Below are positions 45,134 through 55,750 of a stretch of 64,000 nt of DNA, in pieces. Below the pieces are notes generated by a model that did no database searches, was not told the DNA's origin, and saw nothing but the letters and a program-made list of their open reading frames with translations. Position 1 is the first letter of the stretch, and each line of letters opens with the position of its first letter. Source of the stretch: Riemerella columbina DSM 16469 (GTDB taxonomy: Bacteria; Bacteroidota; Bacteroidia; Flavobacteriales; Weeksellaceae); assembly GCF_000374405.1 (NCBI RefSeq), contig NZ_KB894229.1, positions 1 through 64,000 of the forward strand. Direction: 5' to 3'. The position numbers were made by a program, and so were the translations under genes.

Positions 45134-46129
45134 TTATTTATCAGCGTCCAACTTATATTTACTTACATCAAACCCGAAGCTAAGTCCTTTAGAATGAACA
45201 AGCTCTTCAAGTTCTGTTAAAGATTTCTTACCGAAGTTTCTAAATTTCATCAAATCAGATTTACTGAAAGCTACCAATTCGCCAAGCGTTTCTACTTCAG
45301 CTGCTTTTAGGCAGTTTAGTGCTCTTACAGAAAGATCCATCTCTGCAAGTTTAGTTTTAAGTAGTTGTCTTGTGTGAAGGGTTTCTTCGTCGTACTGAAT
45401 AGATGCTTTTACCGCTTCCGTCTCTAATGTAATTCTTTCGTCAGAGAATAGCATAAAGTGGTAAATTAAAATTTTAGAAGCCTCTATCAAAGCATCTTGT
45501 GGGGTAATAGAACCGTCTGTTTCTATATCTAGGATTAATTTTTCGTAATCCGTTTTTTGCTCTACACGGTAGTTTTCTATACTATATTTTACTTTCTTTA
45601 TAGGCGTATAAATAGAGTCTATAGCGATAGTACCAAGTGGTGCATTGTTAGATTTATTTTGTTCAGATGGAACATAACCTCTACCTTTATTGATGCTTAA
45701 AGTCATTTCTAAATTTACATCTTTTGCAAGGTTACAAATTACCAACTCTGGGTTTAAGACTTCAAATCCTGAAATCGACTTTCCTAAATCGCCAGCAGTA
45801 ATTTGCTTTAGATTAGAAAGTTTTGCCGTAACAGTTTCTGCTGGCTGATTTTCAGACTTAGCCTTTAAACGAAGTTGTTTTAGGTTGAGAATAATCTCTG
45901 TAACATCTTCGATAACGCCCGGAATGGTGGAAAATTCGTGCTCTACGCCTTCTATTTTTATTGATGTAATAGCATAACCTTCTAGAGAGTTGAGTAAGAC
46001 TCTTCTCAAAGCGTGTCCGATAGTTAATCCGTAACCTGGCTCTAATGGGCGAAATTCAAATTGACCTTGAAAATCTGTAGAGTTGAGTAGGATTACTTTA
46101 TCGGGTTTAATAAAATTTAAAATTGCCAT
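45134..46129 (-). CDS. rpoA: RNA polymerase alpha subunit
   Basis: 331 residues. N-terminal dimerisation and assembly domain ([20 protein letters not shown]) and C-terminal DNA/activator domain (about 250-320) with [20 protein letters not shown] and [14 protein letters not shown]. Standard place between rpsD and rplQ. Confidence 0.98.
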   Translation of the reverse strand: MAILNFIKPDKVILLNSTDFQGQFEFRPLEPGYGLTIGHALRRVLLNSLEGYAITSIKIEGVEHEFSTIPGVIEDVTEIILNLKQLRLKAKSENQPAETVTAKLSNLKQITAGDLGKSISGFEVLNPELVICNLAKDVNLEMTLSINKGRGYVPSEQNKSNNAPLGTIAIDSIYTPIKKVKYSIENYRVEQKTDYEKLILDIETDGSITPQDALIEASKILIYHFMLFSDERITLETEAVKASIQYDEETLHTRQLLKTKLAEMDLSVRALNCLKAAEVETLGELVAFSKSDLMKFRNFGKKSLTELEELVHSKGLSFGFDVSKYKLDADK

Positions 46130-46157
46130 AGTTTTGGGTTGAGCAAAAATTTGATGA

Positions 46158-46766
46158 TTATTTAGAGTATAATTCGACGATTAACTGTTCTTTGATGTCC
46201 TCAGGAATCTGAATTCTTTCAGGGGCACTAGTAAAAGTACCTTCCTTAGTTTCATCATTAAACTGTAACCATTCGTAATTAGATTTTGATGCCAGAGCAT
46301 CTTCAATCACATCTAGTGATTTAGACTTAGCTCTGATAGAGATTTTATCACCAGCTTTTAGAGCGTATGAAGGAATATTTACAATTTCTCCATTCACTAA
46401 GATGTGTCTGTGTGATACTAATTGTCTCGCTGCTGCTCTAGTTTTAGCGAAACCTAATCTGTAAACAACATTATCCAATCTAGATTCGCAAAGTTGAAGT
46501 AGAACTTCACCAGTTACACCTTTGCTAGCGTGAGCTTTTTTAAACAAGTTAGAGAACTGTCTTTCTAGAATACCATAAGTATATTTAGCTTTTTGTTTTT
46601 CTGCTAACTGTACTGCATATTCAGATTTTTTAGCCCCTCTTCTCTTGTTTGGTCCATGTTGTCCAGGCGGTTGATTTTTTCTTCTTTCGAAGTTTTTATC
46701 GTCTCCATAGATTGCCGCACCAAATTTTCTTGCAATCTTAGTTTTAGGTCCAATATATCTTGCCAT
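46158..46766 (-). CDS. rpsD: 30S ribosomal protein uS4
   Basis: 202 residues: [16 protein letters not shown] start, S4 RNA-binding domain with [20 protein letters not shown]. The N-terminal zinc Cys cluster of some uS4 is absent. A primary assembly protein and regulator of the alpha operon in E. coli. Confidence 0.98.
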   Translation of the reverse strand: MARYIGPKTKIARKFGAAIYGDDKNFERRKNQPPGQHGPNKRRGAKKSEYAVQLAEKQKAKYTYGILERQFSNLFKKAHASKGVTGEVLLQLCESRLDNVVYRLGFAKTRAAARQLVSHRHILVNGEIVNIPSYALKAGDKISIRAKSKSLDVIEDALASKSNYEWLQFNDETKEGTFTSAPERIQIPEDIKEQLIVELYSK

Positions 46767-46825
46767 ATTTCTTTAATTATTTGATTTGAAGTACAACTCA
46801 AAAAAGTTGCGACTGCAAATATAGA

Positions 46826-47215
46826 TTATACTCTTCTTCTTTTTGGTGGTCTACATCCGTTGTGTGGCATAGGTGTAACATCCACAATCTCGCTCACTTC
46901 GATACCAGAATTGTGAATAGATCTGATAGCAGATTCTCTACCTGCCCCAGGTCCTTTTACAAATACCTTTACTCTTCTAAGTCCAGCTTCGTGTGCTACT
47001 GCTGCACAGTTTTCAGCTGCCATTTGAGCTGCAAAAGGAGTGTTCTTTTTAGAACCTCTAAAGCCCATTTTACCAGCAGAAGACCAAGAGATAACCTCTC
47101 CGTTCTTATTAGTTAAAGAAATAATGATGTTGTTGAAAGTAGCTTGGATATGTGCCTCGCCAATTGCTTCAACTTTTACTTTTCTTTTTTTCGTTACTTT
47201 AGTTTGTTTTGCCAT
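46826..47215 (-). CDS. rpsK: 30S ribosomal protein uS11
   Basis: 129 residues: [34 protein letters not shown] and the C-terminal [16 protein letters not shown] are uS11 signatures. It lies 12 bases after rpsM. Confidence 0.98.
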   Translation of the reverse strand: MAKQTKVTKKRKVKVEAIGEAHIQATFNNIIISLTNKNGEVISWSSAGKMGFRGSKKNTPFAAQMAAENCAAVAHEAGLRRVKVFVKGPGAGRESAIRSIHNSGIEVSEIVDVTPMPHNGCRPPKRRRV

Positions 47216-47227
47216 AATTCCTAACGA

Positions 47228-47605
47228 TTATTTACTTGCCTTCTTCTTGTTAGCAACAGTTTTTCTTTTTCCTTTACGGGTTCTAGAATTGTTTTTCGTT
47301 CTTTGGCCTCTTAAAGGTAATCCCAGTCTGTGACGTATTCCTCGTTGGCATCCTATATCCATCAATCGCTTGATGTTTAATTGCACTTCAGAACGTAATT
47401 CTCCTTCAACTTTGATGTTGTCTGAGATGTAGTTTCTGATAGCAGCCAATTCATCGTCATTCCATTCGTTGACTTTCTTGTCTTCGCTGATTCCAGCGTT
47501 CTTCAAAATTTCCGACGCGGTGCTTCTCCCTATTCCGTAGATATAGGTAAGTCCTATAACGCCTCTTTTGTTTTTTGGTAAATCAATACCTGCAATTCTC
47601 GCCAT
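47228..47605 (-). CDS. rpsM: 30S ribosomal protein uS13
   Basis: 125 residues: [27 protein letters not shown] and [17 protein letters not shown] are uS13 signatures. Contacts tRNA and uL5 across the subunit interface. Confidence 0.98.
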   Translation of the reverse strand: MARIAGIDLPKNKRGVIGLTYIYGIGRSTASEILKNAGISEDKKVNEWNDDELAAIRNYISDNIKVEGELRSEVQLNIKRLMDIGCQRGIRHRLGLPLRGQRTKNNSRTRKGKRKTVANKKKASK

Positions 47606-47622
47606 AATTTAATTTTGCTAAA

Positions 47623-47739
47623 TTAGCCTTGTCTTTGTTTAAATTTAGGGTTCTTTTTGTTAATCACATACAGAATACCTTTTCTTCTTACGATTTTGCA
47701 TTCTGCACTTCTCTTCTTAATTGATGCTCTTACTTTCAT
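47623..47739 (-). CDS. rpmJ: 50S ribosomal protein bL36, zinc-free form
   Basis: 38 residues, [20 protein letters not shown] at the start and NPKFKQRQG at the end. Of the four usual zinc ligands (Cys11, Cys14, Cys27, His33) only Cys14 remains; the others are Ser, Asn and Phe. So the protein cannot hold zinc in the normal way. Between infA and rpsM as usual. Confidence 0.95.
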   Translation of the reverse strand: MKVRASIKKRSAECKIVRRKGILYVINKKNPKFKQRQG

Positions 47740-47786
47740 AATTTTTTCTTTATGCGATAAACCTATTAAAAGGATTATTGCTTTGG

Positions 47787-48002
47787 TTAATATCTAAATG
47801 TAATTCTGCCTTTAGACAAATCATAAGGGGAAAGTTCCAATTTCACTTTGTCTCCAGGAAGAAGTTTTATATAGTGCATCCTCATCTTACCAGAAATATG
47901 AGCGATGAGGACATGCCCATTTTCTAGTTCTACTCTAAACATAGCGTTGGATAGTGCTTCCACTATCACGCCATCTTGTTCAATATGTTTTTGTTTCGCC
48001 AT
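47787..48002 (-). CDS. infA: Translation initiation factor IF-1
   Basis: 71 residues, an S1-like OB fold: [23 protein letters not shown] and [20 protein letters not shown]. Binds the A site of 30S during initiation. Encoded 20 bases after secY. Confidence 0.98.
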   Translation of the reverse strand: MAKQKHIEQDGVIVEALSNAMFRVELENGHVLIAHISGKMRMHYIKLLPGDKVKLELSPYDLSKGRITFRY

Positions 48003-48022
48003 AATATAAAATCTATCTTTTA

Positions 48023-49399
48023 TTATTTAGTGGTTCTCGAAAGTTTAGACTTCATTAAACCATCAATATTGTGACTCAACAAATAAGTATTGATTTGCTG
48101 TACTGTATCTAGAATTACCCCAACCATAATCAACAGTGAAGTCCCTCCAAAAAACAGAGCAAATCTATCTGTCTGCACAAAACTTCCATGCACAATTGCA
48201 GGAAGGACTGCAAAGATAGACAAAAATATCGCACCAGGCAAAGTTATTTTAGATAAAATATCATCTAAATAGTCTGCGGTCTCTTTTCCAGGTCGTACTT
48301 TAGGGATTAATCCACCATTTCTCTTCAAATCATCTGCCATTTGATTTACAGGAATTGTAATCGCAGTGTAGAAAAATGAGAAGATTATAATCAGTATCGC
48401 AAACAATACATTGTATTGCCAACTGAATACATTTTTAAATCCTGCTAAAAAGGTGTTGGATTCATCAAACTTAGTTAAGAGTCCTGGAACAAACATCAAC
48501 GCTTGAGCAAAGATAATCGGCATTACACCAGAAGCATTCACTTTTAATGGAATCCATTGTCTTGCCCCTTGCATTAAGTTTTTATTAACTCCACCTCTAG
48601 CCTGTGCTCTACTTACATACTGAATAGGAATTTTTCTTACCGCTACAGAAAGAATAATTGCTAATAGTACAACCAATAACCAGAATAGGATTTCCACTAA
48701 AATCATAATCGTTCCCATTCCACCTTTACCCGTTTGGGTTGTTACTTCTTGTACAAAAGCCATTGGTAAGTCGGCTAAAATCCCCACCATAATCAAGATG
48801 GAAATACCATTACCAATTCCTTTATCTGTAATTTTTTCTCCTAACCACATCGCAAATACAGAACCTGCCACCAAGATTACAATACTTGGTAACCAAAACA
48901 TAATAGAGGTAGGCTCCACATAATAAGCGGAAGCGAAGTTAGAATAAGGTAAAAATAATCCTGTGATAGAACCTAAATAAGATGGTGCCTGAACCAAACA
49001 TACCGCAATGGTAAGCCAACGCGTAATCTGATTTAAGGTATTTCTACCCGACTCTCCATCTTTCTGTAGTTTCTGTAAGTAAGGAATAGCCATCCCCATC
49101 AACTGAACAATGATGGATGCAGAGATATACGGCATAATCCCTAACGCCATAATGGAAGCACGACTAAACGCACCTCCAGTAAATGACGATAGTAAACCTA
49201 ATAAACCTGCACCTTGCTTGCTACCTCCTTGGTTTTGATACTGCTGCAATAGCGTACCAACTTCCGTCATGTTGATAGCAGGTAGTGAGATATAGGATGC
49301 GAATCTATACACCAATATCATTCCTAGAGTAAAGAGAATTTTTTCTCTAAGCTCCTTAAGATTCCAAATATTTTTGAGTGTTTGTATAAATTCTTTCAT
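48023..49399 (-). CDS. secY: Protein translocase subunit SecY
   Basis: 458 residues, ten membrane segments; central pore of the Sec translocon. [22 protein letters not shown] at the start, [15 protein letters not shown] and the cytosolic loops with [11 protein letters not shown] and [12 protein letters not shown] are typical. It begins 8 bases after rplO. Confidence 0.98.
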   Translation of the reverse strand: MKEFIQTLKNIWNLKELREKILFTLGMILVYRFASYISLPAINMTEVGTLLQQYQNQGGSKQGAGLLGLLSSFTGGAFSRASIMALGIMPYISASIIVQLMGMAIPYLQKLQKDGESGRNTLNQITRWLTIAVCLVQAPSYLGSITGLFLPYSNFASAYYVEPTSIMFWLPSIVILVAGSVFAMWLGEKITDKGIGNGISILIMVGILADLPMAFVQEVTTQTGKGGMGTIMILVEILFWLLVVLLAIILSVAVRKIPIQYVSRAQARGGVNKNLMQGARQWIPLKVNASGVMPIIFAQALMFVPGLLTKFDESNTFLAGFKNVFSWQYNVLFAILIIIFSFFYTAITIPVNQMADDLKRNGGLIPKVRPGKETADYLDDILSKITLPGAIFLSIFAVLPAIVHGSFVQTDRFALFFGGTSLLIMVGVILDTVQQINTYLLSHNIDGLMKSKLSRTTK

Positions 49400-49407
49400 T
49401 GTAAAAA

Positions 49408-49857
49408 TTATAGGGTAACGGCTTTACCTCCTGCTTTATTAATAAGCTCTTCGGCAGATTTAGTAAATTTGTGTGCTGAAATAGATACAGCGGATTTCAA
49501 CTCTCCTCTACCCATGATTTTGATTAAATCATTTTTAGAAGCTAATCTATATTCTACTAAAACATCTTTAGTAATATCTCCAGATACATTTTTAGTATCA
49601 ATTAAGTTTTGAATAACATCTAAATTGATGGCTCTGTATTCTTTCCTGTTGATATTATTAAATCCAAATTTAGGTAATCTTCTTTGTAAAGGCATTTGTC
49701 CACCCTCGAAACCTATTTTCATAGAGTAACCAGAACGAGACTTTTGTCCTTTGTGTCCTTTTGTGGAAGTACCACCTTTACCACTACCTTGTCCTCTACC
49801 GATTCTTTTAGAATTGTGGGTAGAACCACTAGCTGGTTTAATATTATTTAAATTCAT
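49408..49857 (-). CDS. rplO: 50S ribosomal protein uL15
   Basis: 149 residues from ATG 49857, start MNLNNIKPASGSTHNSKRIGRG; GQKSRSGYSMKIGFEGGQMPLQRRLPKFGF is the uL15 signature. Eighteen upstream in-frame codons come from repeat-like intergenic DNA and are left out. Confidence 0.97.
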   Translation of the reverse strand: MNLNNIKPASGSTHNSKRIGRGQGSGKGGTSTKGHKGQKSRSGYSMKIGFEGGQMPLQRRLPKFGFNNINRKEYRAINLDVIQNLIDTKNVSGDITKDVLVEYRLASKNDLIKIMGRGELKSAVSISAHKFTKSAEELINKAGGKAVTL

Positions 49858-49940
49858 TATTTTTAGATTTGAGATTTCAAGATTTGAGAAACTGAAATTT
49901 AAGACTTGCAATGCTTAAATCTCATCTCTCCTCTATATTT
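49858..49940 (-). repeat. Repetitive spacer between rpmD and rplO
   Basis: An 83-base gap in an otherwise tight operon. It holds near-copies of GATTTGAGA (49865-49890) and AATCTCATCTC (49917-49928), so direct repeats and a partial inverted copy. No gene is seen. Confidence 0.55.
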
Positions 49941-50117
49941 CTATTTTTGAACTTCTACTAAGTGGCTTACGGTTGCAATCATTCCAAGGATTGCAGGGGT
50001 AGCCTCATGTTCTACTACTTGGTGTAACTTTTTGAATCCTAAAGCTTCAAGAGTTCTCTTTTGAGTTTTAGTTCTACCAATAGCACTTTTAACTTGTTTT
50101 ACTTTAACTGTTGCCAT
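49941..50117 (-). CDS. rpmD: 50S ribosomal protein uL30
   Basis: 58 residues, MATVKVKQVKSAIGRTKTQKR and the L30 block TLEALGFKKLHQVVEHEATPAI. It starts 11 bases after rpsE. Confidence 0.96.
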   Translation of the reverse strand: MATVKVKQVKSAIGRTKTQKRTLEALGFKKLHQVVEHEATPAILGMIATVSHLVEVQK

Positions 50118-50128
50118 GTTTCAAAAAA

Positions 50129-50650
50129 TTAACCGTTAAACACTTTATCTAATGTCACTCCTCTCATTCTTGCAATTTCTTCAGGTCTTCTGATATCCAA
50201 TAATGCTTTGAAAGTAGCTTTCACCACATTGTGAGGGTTAGAAGAACCTTTAGATTTTGAAAGGATATCGTGTACACCTGCAGATTCTAGTACCGCTCTT
50301 ACTGCACCACCTGCAATTAATCCTGTACCGTGTGCTGCGGGTCTTAAAAAGATGTTTGCACCACCGTATCTTGCTGAAGTTTCGTGAGGAATGGTGTGGT
50401 TGATAATTGGAACTTTCACTAAGTTTTTCTTAGCATCTTCTACCGCCTTAGAAATAGCAGAAGCTACCTCTTTGGACTTACCAAGACCATATCCAATTAC
50501 GCCATCTTCATTTCCTACAACCACGATTGCAGAGAAACCAAACGCTCTACCACCTTTAGTTACTTTAGTAACTCTGTTTACAGCTACTAAACGATCTACT
50601 AGTTCTAGACCTCCAGGTTTTACTCTTTCTATATTATCTAATCCTAACAT
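50129..50650 (-). CDS. rpsE: 30S ribosomal protein uS5
   Basis: 173 residues with [37 protein letters not shown] and the C-terminal [12 protein letters not shown]; uS5 signatures. Takes part in decoding accuracy and helicase activity at the mRNA entry. Confidence 0.98.
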   Translation of the reverse strand: MLGLDNIERVKPGGLELVDRLVAVNRVTKVTKGGRAFGFSAIVVVGNEDGVIGYGLGKSKEVASAISKAVEDAKKNLVKVPIINHTIPHETSARYGGANIFLRPAAHGTGLIAGGAVRAVLESAGVHDILSKSKGSSNPHNVVKATFKALLDIRRPEEIARMRGVTLDKVFNG

Positions 50651-50663
50651 AATTTTTTAATTT

Positions 50664-51017
50664 TTAAAATTTCAAACCTCCTTCTCTAGCACCATCAGCA
50701 AGAGCTTTTACTCTACCATGATACACGAAACCATTTCTATCGAATACTACTTTTTCTATTCCTGCAGCCAATGCTTTTTCAGCAATTGCTTTACCTACAG
50801 CAGTAGAAATTTCTACTTTAGTACCTTTAGCATCTACGCCTTTTTCTCTTGAAGAAGCCTGAGCTAAAGTTTTACCATCATTATCGTCGATTAATTGAGC
50901 ATAGATTTCTTTGTTACTTTTGTATACAGATAATCTAGGTGCTGCCTGAGTTCCAGAGATTTTTCCTCTTACTCTTTTCTTTATTCTTAATCTTTTCTGT
51001 TCTTTATTTAGTGCCAT
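50664..51017 (-). CDS. rplR: 50S ribosomal protein uL18
   Basis: 117 residues: [18 protein letters not shown] and [27 protein letters not shown]. Binds 5S rRNA with uL5. Confidence 0.98.
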   Translation of the reverse strand: MALNKEQKRLRIKKRVRGKISGTQAAPRLSVYKSNKEIYAQLIDDNDGKTLAQASSREKGVDAKGTKVEISTAVGKAIAEKALAAGIEKVVFDRNGFVYHGRVKALADGAREGGLKF

Positions 51018-51028
51018 ATTCTTAAATT

Positions 51029-51574
51029 TTAAGCAGATTTACCAGCTTTTCTTCTAATTTGTTCTCCTACAAATCTTACACCTTTTCCTTTATATGGCTC
51101 AGGTTTTCTGAAAGATCTGATTTTAGCAGCTACCATACCCAATAGTTGTTTGTCATAAGAAGACAAAGTAATAATAGGGTTTTTACCTTTTTCTGTCAAA
51201 GTATCTACTTTCACTTCATCTGGAAGTTCCATAATGATACCATGCGAGAAACCTAGAGCCAAATCAAGTCTTTGTCCTTGATGAGATGCTCTATAACCTA
51301 CCCCTACAAGTTCTAATTTTTTAGTAAATCCTTCAGAAACACCAACCACCATATTGTTGATTAATGCTCTATAAAGACCATGTAGTGCTTTATGTTGTTT
51401 AGATTCAGATGGTCTACTTACAGAAAGTTCGCCATCTTTTTGTTCTACTGTAATACCTTCTTTAAGCTCCTGAGTCAATTCTCCTTTAGGACCTTTTACT
51501 GTTACTACACCATCTTTTTCAGTGATTGTAACATCGGAAGGGATTGTTATAATTGCGTTACCAATTCTTGACAT
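51029..51574 (-). CDS. rplF: 50S ribosomal protein uL6
   Basis: 181 residues: [17 protein letters not shown], two L6 domains, and the signature [23 protein letters not shown]. Near the factor-binding centre. Confidence 0.98.
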   Translation of the reverse strand: MSRIGNAIITIPSDVTITEKDGVVTVKGPKGELTQELKEGITVEQKDGELSVSRPSESKQHKALHGLYRALINNMVVGVSEGFTKKLELVGVGYRASHQGQRLDLALGFSHGIIMELPDEVKVDTLTEKGKNPIITLSSYDKQLLGMVAAKIRSFRKPEPYKGKGVRFVGEQIRRKAGKSA

Positions 51575-51591
51575 TTTCCTTTAATTAAAAA

Positions 51592-51990
51592 TTAATATAC
51601 ATAGCAGATTACCTCTCCACCTACTTTCTCTTGTCTCGCTTTTTTATCCGTCATTACCCCTTTAGAAGTAGAGATAATAGCCACACCTAGTCCGTTTAAT
51701 ACTCTTGGAAGTTCTGCTGAACCTTTGTACTGTCTAAGACCTGGTCTTGAAGCTCTTTGAATAGATTTGATGGCTGGTTTCCCAGTTTTCTTGTCGTATT
51801 TTAAAGCGATTTTGATATTCCCTTGTACAGCATTGTCTTCAAATTTGTAGTTTAGGATATATCCTTGATCAAATAAGATTTTAGTAATCTCCTTTTTGAT
51901 TTTTGATGCAGGAATTTCCACCACTTTGTGGCCTGCGCTTTGTGCGTTCCTTACTCTAGTTAGGAAATCTGAAATTGGATCTGTTACCAT
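51592..51990 (-). CDS. rpsH: 30S ribosomal protein uS8
   Basis: 132 residues: DPISDFLTRVRNAQSAGHK at the start and VLNGLGVAIISTSKGVMTDKKAR near the end. In E. coli it represses the spc operon; an unusually long leader with a hairpin lies just upstream here. Confidence 0.98.
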   Translation of the reverse strand: MVTDPISDFLTRVRNAQSAGHKVVEIPASKIKKEITKILFDQGYILNYKFEDNAVQGNIKIALKYDKKTGKPAIKSIQRASRPGLRQYKGSAELPRVLNGLGVAIISTSKGVMTDKKARQEKVGGEVICYVY

Positions 51991-52028
51991 GTTTCGTTTA
52001 TTAAATTATTGGTTAATGATAATCAGTA

Positions 52029-52063
52029 TTGGTTGCATTAAATCTGGGAAATAATCCAACCAA
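52029..52063 (-). promoter_or_regulatory. Candidate leader hairpin before rpsH
   Basis: In the 101-base gap between rpsN and rpsH, TTGGTTG (52029-52035) pairs exactly with CAACCAA (52057-52063) around a 21-base loop. It could be a regulatory structure, for example for uS8 feedback, or may be chance; the link to uS8 is inference. Confidence 0.4.
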
Positions 52064-52091
52064 CTTAATTATCTTGATTTGTTAAAAATTA

Positions 52092-52361
52092 TTACCAACT
52101 TGCTTTTTTAACTCCAGGGATAAGACCTTGGTTGGCCATTTCTCTGAAAGTTACTCTGGAAATACCAAAAGTTCTCATATATCCTCTTGGTCTACCTGTT
52201 AGTTTACATCTGTTGTGTAGTCTTACAGGTGAAGCATTTTTTGGTAATTTTTGTAATGCTTCGTAATCTCCAGCTTCTTTTAGCGCTTTTCTTTTGGCAG
52301 CATATTTTGCTACTAACGCTTCTCTTTTGCGCTCACGCGCTTTCATTGATTCTTTTGCCAT
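52092..52361 (-). CDS. rpsN: 30S ribosomal protein uS14, long zinc-free form
   Basis: 89 residues: [20 protein letters not shown] and [38 protein letters not shown]. The single Cys and full length mark the zinc-independent (C-minus) type. Confidence 0.98.
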   Translation of the reverse strand: MAKESMKARERKREALVAKYAAKRKALKEAGDYEALQKLPKNASPVRLHNRCKLTGRPRGYMRTFGISRVTFREMANQGLIPGVKKASW

Positions 52362-52363
52362 TC

Positions 52364-52915
52364 TTAGTTCTTTTTAAATGGTAAACCGAAGTGTGTTAAT
52401 AATGCTTTCGCTTCTTTATCCGTCTGTGCAGTTGTAACGAAAGTAATGTCCATTCCTTGGATTTTCTTTACTTTATCGATTACAATCTCTGGGAAAATAA
52501 TTTGCTCGGTAATACCTAAGTTATAGTTTCCTCTACCATCAAAACCATCAGCTTTGATTCCGTTGAAATCTCTAATTCTTGGTAAAGCAGAAGAAGTAAG
52601 TCTATCTAGAAACTCGTACATTTTATCTGCTCTTAGTGTTACCTTAGCACCGATAGGCATTCCTTTTCTTAATTTGAAAGACGCTTCGTCTTTCTTAGAA
52701 AGGGTACCTACAGCTTTTTGCCCAGTAATAGCGGTTAATTCTTCCACAGCATAGTCTACAATTTTCTTATCTGCAGTAGCTGCTCCCAAACCTTGAGATA
52801 CAACGATTTTTTCTAATCTAGGCACTTGCATAATTGACTTGTACCCAAATTCTTCCATCATTGCAGGAACAATTTTCTCTTTATATAATTTTTTAGGTCT
52901 TGCTATATATTCCAT
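52364..52915 (-). CDS. rplE: 50S ribosomal protein uL5
   Basis: 183 residues: [31 protein letters not shown] and [12 protein letters not shown]. Binds 5S rRNA and the P-site tRNA. Two bases separate it from rpsN. Confidence 0.98.
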   Translation of the reverse strand: MEYIARPKKLYKEKIVPAMMEEFGYKSIMQVPRLEKIVVSQGLGAATADKKIVDYAVEELTAITGQKAVGTLSKKDEASFKLRKGMPIGAKVTLRADKMYEFLDRLTSSALPRIRDFNGIKADGFDGRGNYNLGITEQIIFPEIVIDKVKKIQGMDITFVTTAQTDKEAKALLTHFGLPFKKN

Positions 52916-52924
52916 CGTTGTATA

Positions 52925-53245
52925 TTATAAAGATTTACCAGTAGTCTTTGCTACTCTTACTTTTTTATCTCCATCCATTTTGTAACCTACTTTAGTCGCT
53001 TTTCCGTTTTCATCCATCAAAGCCACATTAGAGATATGGATAGAAGCTTCTTTTTCTACGATACCACCTTGAGGGTTCGCTGCAGAAGGCTTCGTGTGTT
53101 TTTTTACAATGTTGATACCTGCAACAATTACTCTAGGACCTTTTCCTTCTTTTCTGATTACTTGAAGAACTTCCCCTTTGCTCCCTTTATTTTTTCCAGT
53201 GGTCACGATAACATGGTCACCTCTTTTAATTTTAACTTTAGTCAT
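52925..53245 (-). CDS. rplX: 50S ribosomal protein uL24
   Basis: 106 residues, KOW motif KIKRGDHVIVTTGKNKGSKGEVL, then KPSAANPQGGIVEKEASIHISNV. Assembly initiator of the large subunit. Confidence 0.98.
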   Translation of the reverse strand: MTKVKIKRGDHVIVTTGKNKGSKGEVLQVIRKEGKGPRVIVAGINIVKKHTKPSAANPQGGIVEKEASIHISNVALMDENGKATKVGYKMDGDKKVRVAKTTGKSL

Positions 53246-53265
53246 TGTCTTAAAATTTTTAAAAA

Positions 53266-53634
53266 TTAAAGTACTTCAGGAGCTAATGAAATAATCTTCA
53301 TGTATTCCTTATCTCTCAACTCACGAGCCACGGGTCCGAAAACACGCGTTCCTCTCATTTCACCAGCAGTGTTAAGAAGTACACATGCATTATCGTCAAA
53401 AGAGATGTAGGATCCATCTTTTCTTCTTACTGCTTTTTTAGTTCTTACCACTACGGCTTTAGATACTTGTCCTTTTTTTGCGTTTCCTGTAGGAGTAGAA
53501 TCTTTGATAGTCACTACAATTTTATCACCCACAGATGCATATCTTCTTTTGGTCCCTCCCAAAACTCTGATTACTAATACTTCTTTTGCACCAGTATTAT
53601 CAGCTACTTTTAATCTTGATTCTGTTTGTAACAT
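53266..53634 (-). CDS. rplN: 50S ribosomal protein uL14
   Basis: 122 residues: [27 protein letters not shown] and [15 protein letters not shown]. The start overlaps the rpsQ stop by one base. Confidence 0.98.
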   Translation of the reverse strand: MLQTESRLKVADNTGAKEVLVIRVLGGTKRRYASVGDKIVVTIKDSTPTGNAKKGQVSKAVVVRTKKAVRRKDGSYISFDDNACVLLNTAGEMRGTRVFGPVARELRDKEYMKIISLAPEVL

Positions 53635-53888
53635 TACTTAGCTCTTTCTATGATTCTTACTAATCTCCATCTTTTATTCTTACTCAAAGGTCTTGTTTCT
53701 TGGATTAAAACAGTATCACCTTCGTTGCATTCGTTGTTCTCGTCGTGTGCGGTATATTTTTTCGTTTTCATTACGAATTTACCGTACATCGGATGTTTCA
53801 TTTTCATAGTTTCACTAACAACAATGGTTTTTTCCATTTTATTGCTCGAAACTACTCCGATTCTTTCTTTTCTTAAATTTCTTTCCAT
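53634..53888 (-). CDS. rpsQ: 30S ribosomal protein uS17
   Basis: 84 residues: [21 protein letters not shown] and [22 protein letters not shown], uS17 signatures. Confidence 0.98.
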   Translation of the reverse strand: MERNLRKERIGVVSSNKMEKTIVVSETMKMKHPMYGKFVMKTKKYTAHDENNECNEGDTVLIQETRPLSKNKRWRLVRIIERAK

Positions 53889-53903
53889 AATAAAATGAAA
53901 TTC

Positions 53904-54092
53904 TTATTGTTGTTTCTTAGTTAGTTCAGTCTCAAGTCTCGCGATGTTCTTTCTCAAATCTCTGATTTGGATAGGATTTTCAATCGGGCTGATTCTGTGA
54001 GCTAATTTCAACTTGTTGTAAACTGCTCTATCTTCAGCCAATTTGTTTTTTAAATCCTCTACACTTAGATTTTTAATTTCAGTATTTTTCAT
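53904..54092 (-). CDS. rpmC: 50S ribosomal protein uL29
   Basis: 62 residues, all helical: NLSVEDLKNKLAEDRAVYNKLKLAH and IRDLRKNIARLETELTKKQQ. Near the peptide exit and the trigger-factor/SRP docking site. Confidence 0.97.
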   Translation of the reverse strand: MKNTEIKNLSVEDLKNKLAEDRAVYNKLKLAHRISPIENPIQIRDLRKNIARLETELTKKQQ

Positions 54093-54103
54093 ATTATCAA
54101 AGA

Positions 54104-54529
54104 TTATTGAGGTTTAACAAAATCATTCGCTACGACAAACTTAGTAACCACAGGAAGTTTCTGAGCAGCAAGCCTTAACGCTTCTTTTGCCACATCGTAA
54201 GGTACACCTCCGATTTCAAACATAATTTTGCCAGGTTTTACTACAGCTACCCAATATTCTACAGCACCTTTACCTTTACCCATCCTTACTTCGGCTGGTT
54301 TCTTAGTTACAGGTTTATCTGGAAATATTTTAATCCATAGTTGTCCCTCTCTTTTCATATATCTCGTTGCAGCGATACGCGCAGCTTCGATCTGTCTTGC
54401 AGTAATCCAAGCGCCTTCTGTCGCTTTGATACCGAATGTTCCGTAAGCAAGCCTATGTCCTCTGTTGGCATTGCCCTTCATTTTCATTTTCTGAACCTTA
54501 CGGAATTTGGTTCTTCTTGGTTGTAACAT
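54104..54529 (-). CDS. rplP: 50S ribosomal protein uL16
   Basis: 141 residues: [42 protein letters not shown] and [18 protein letters not shown]. Contacts A-site tRNA. Preceded by a 111-base repeat-bearing gap. Confidence 0.98.
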   Translation of the reverse strand: MLQPRRTKFRKVQKMKMKGNANRGHRLAYGTFGIKATEGAWITARQIEAARIAATRYMKREGQLWIKIFPDKPVTKKPAEVRMGKGKGAVEYWVAVVKPGKIMFEIGGVPYDVAKEALRLAAQKLPVVTKFVVANDFVKPQ

Positions 54530-54540
54530 AATTTTATATA

Positions 54541-54568
54541 TTAGATGTTAGATGTTAGATGTTAGATT
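54541..54568 (-). repeat. Heptanucleotide tandem repeat in the rpsC-rplP gap
   Basis: TTAGATG three times, then TTAGATT, within a 111-base gap of the ribosomal operon where neighbouring gaps are 2-20 bases. The rest of the gap is filled with similar AT words (TCTAATTTCTAATTTCTATCTTC near 54603-54625). No gene. Confidence 0.85.
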
Positions 54569-54640
54569 GAAAAAAATTAAATTCAGCTCTTGTAACGGAA
54601 GATCTAATTTCTAATTTCTATCTTCTAACTCCTAATTAAA

Positions 54641-55333
54641 TTATTTTCTATCTCTTTTTCTTCCAGAAGGTTTTTTCTGTGTACCTACTAAAGGAGAAAG
54701 TTCTCTTTTTCCATACACTTCTCCTTTCATGATCCACACTTTTACACCTAATCTACCATAAGTAGTATGTGCTTCTGCAATGTGGTAATCTATATCTGCT
54801 CTGAAAGTAGATAATGGAATTCTTCCCTCTTTAAAAGATTCACTTCTTGCCATTTCAGCACCGTTTAGTCTTCCTGAGATTTGGATTTTAATTCCTTCTG
54901 CACCCATTCTCATCGCACTAGCAATAGCCATCTTAACGGCTCTTCTGTAAGAGATTCTGTTTTCGATTTGTCTTGCTACGCTATCCGCTACTAATACAGC
55001 GTCTAATTCTGGTCTTTTGATTTCAAAGATATTGATTTGAATATCTTTACCTGTTAATTTCTTAAGCTCTTCTTTCAGTTTGTCTACCTCTTGACCACCT
55101 TTACCGATGATTAATCCCGGTCTAGCAGTCGTAATAGTTACTGTAACGAGTTTAAGTGTTCTTTCTATATAAATTCTAGATACACCACCTTTGGATAATC
55201 TTGCTTCAAGATATCTTCTGATTTTGTAGTCTTCTGCGATTCTGTCTCCATAATCGTTACCACCAAACCAGTTAGAATCCCATCCTCTGATGATACCTAA
55301 TCTATTACCAATTGGATTTGTTTTCTGTCCCAT
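54641..55333 (-). CDS. rpsC: 30S ribosomal protein uS3
   Basis: 230 residues: [25 protein letters not shown] domain block [21 protein letters not shown] and the C-terminal [12 protein letters not shown]. Lines the mRNA entry tunnel. Confidence 0.98.
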   Translation of the reverse strand: MGQKTNPIGNRLGIIRGWDSNWFGGNDYGDRIAEDYKIRRYLEARLSKGGVSRIYIERTLKLVTVTITTARPGLIIGKGGQEVDKLKEELKKLTGKDIQINIFEIKRPELDAVLVADSVARQIENRISYRRAVKMAIASAMRMGAEGIKIQISGRLNGAEMARSESFKEGRIPLSTFRADIDYHIAEAHTTYGRLGVKVWIMKGEVYGKRELSPLVGTQKKPSGRKRDRK

Positions 55334-55340
55334 ATCTTGA

Positions 55341-55745
55341 TTATTGATTATCTGTTTTTGAACCTAATACTAATGTCACATGATTAGATCTTTTTCTAAT
55401 TCTATGACCTCTACCTTGTGGTGCAGGACGCAATCTCTTCAATTGTCTTGCACTATCTACATATATTTCTTTTACAAAAAGGTTAGCCTCTTCGATATCT
55501 GCCCCTTCATTTTTGTTTTGCCAGTTAGCAATTGCAGAAAGAAGGAGTTTTTCTAATTTGTTAGAAGCTTCTTTTTTTGAATATTTAAGAATATATAATG
55601 CTTTATCTACATTTTCTCCTCTAATGATATCAGCAACGAGTCTCATTTTTCTAGGAGAAGATGGGCAATCATTAAGACGGGCTTTTACCACATCCTGATT
55701 CGCTACTTTGCGTGCTAATGCACTGTCTTGTTTTCTTTTTCCCAT
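55341..55745 (-). CDS. rplV: 50S ribosomal protein uL22
   Basis: 134 residues: [24 protein letters not shown], and the tunnel-lining loop with [24 protein letters not shown]. Confidence 0.98.
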   Translation of the reverse strand: MGKRKQDSALARKVANQDVVKARLNDCPSSPRKMRLVADIIRGENVDKALYILKYSKKEASNKLEKLLLSAIANWQNKNEGADIEEANLFVKEIYVDSARQLKRLRPAPQGRGHRIRKRSNHVTLVLGSKTDNQ

Positions 55746-55750
55746 AATGA

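Noticed and set aside
54541-54568. Possible CRISPR array
   Set aside because: Seven-base tandem units without spacers; no cas genes in the window.
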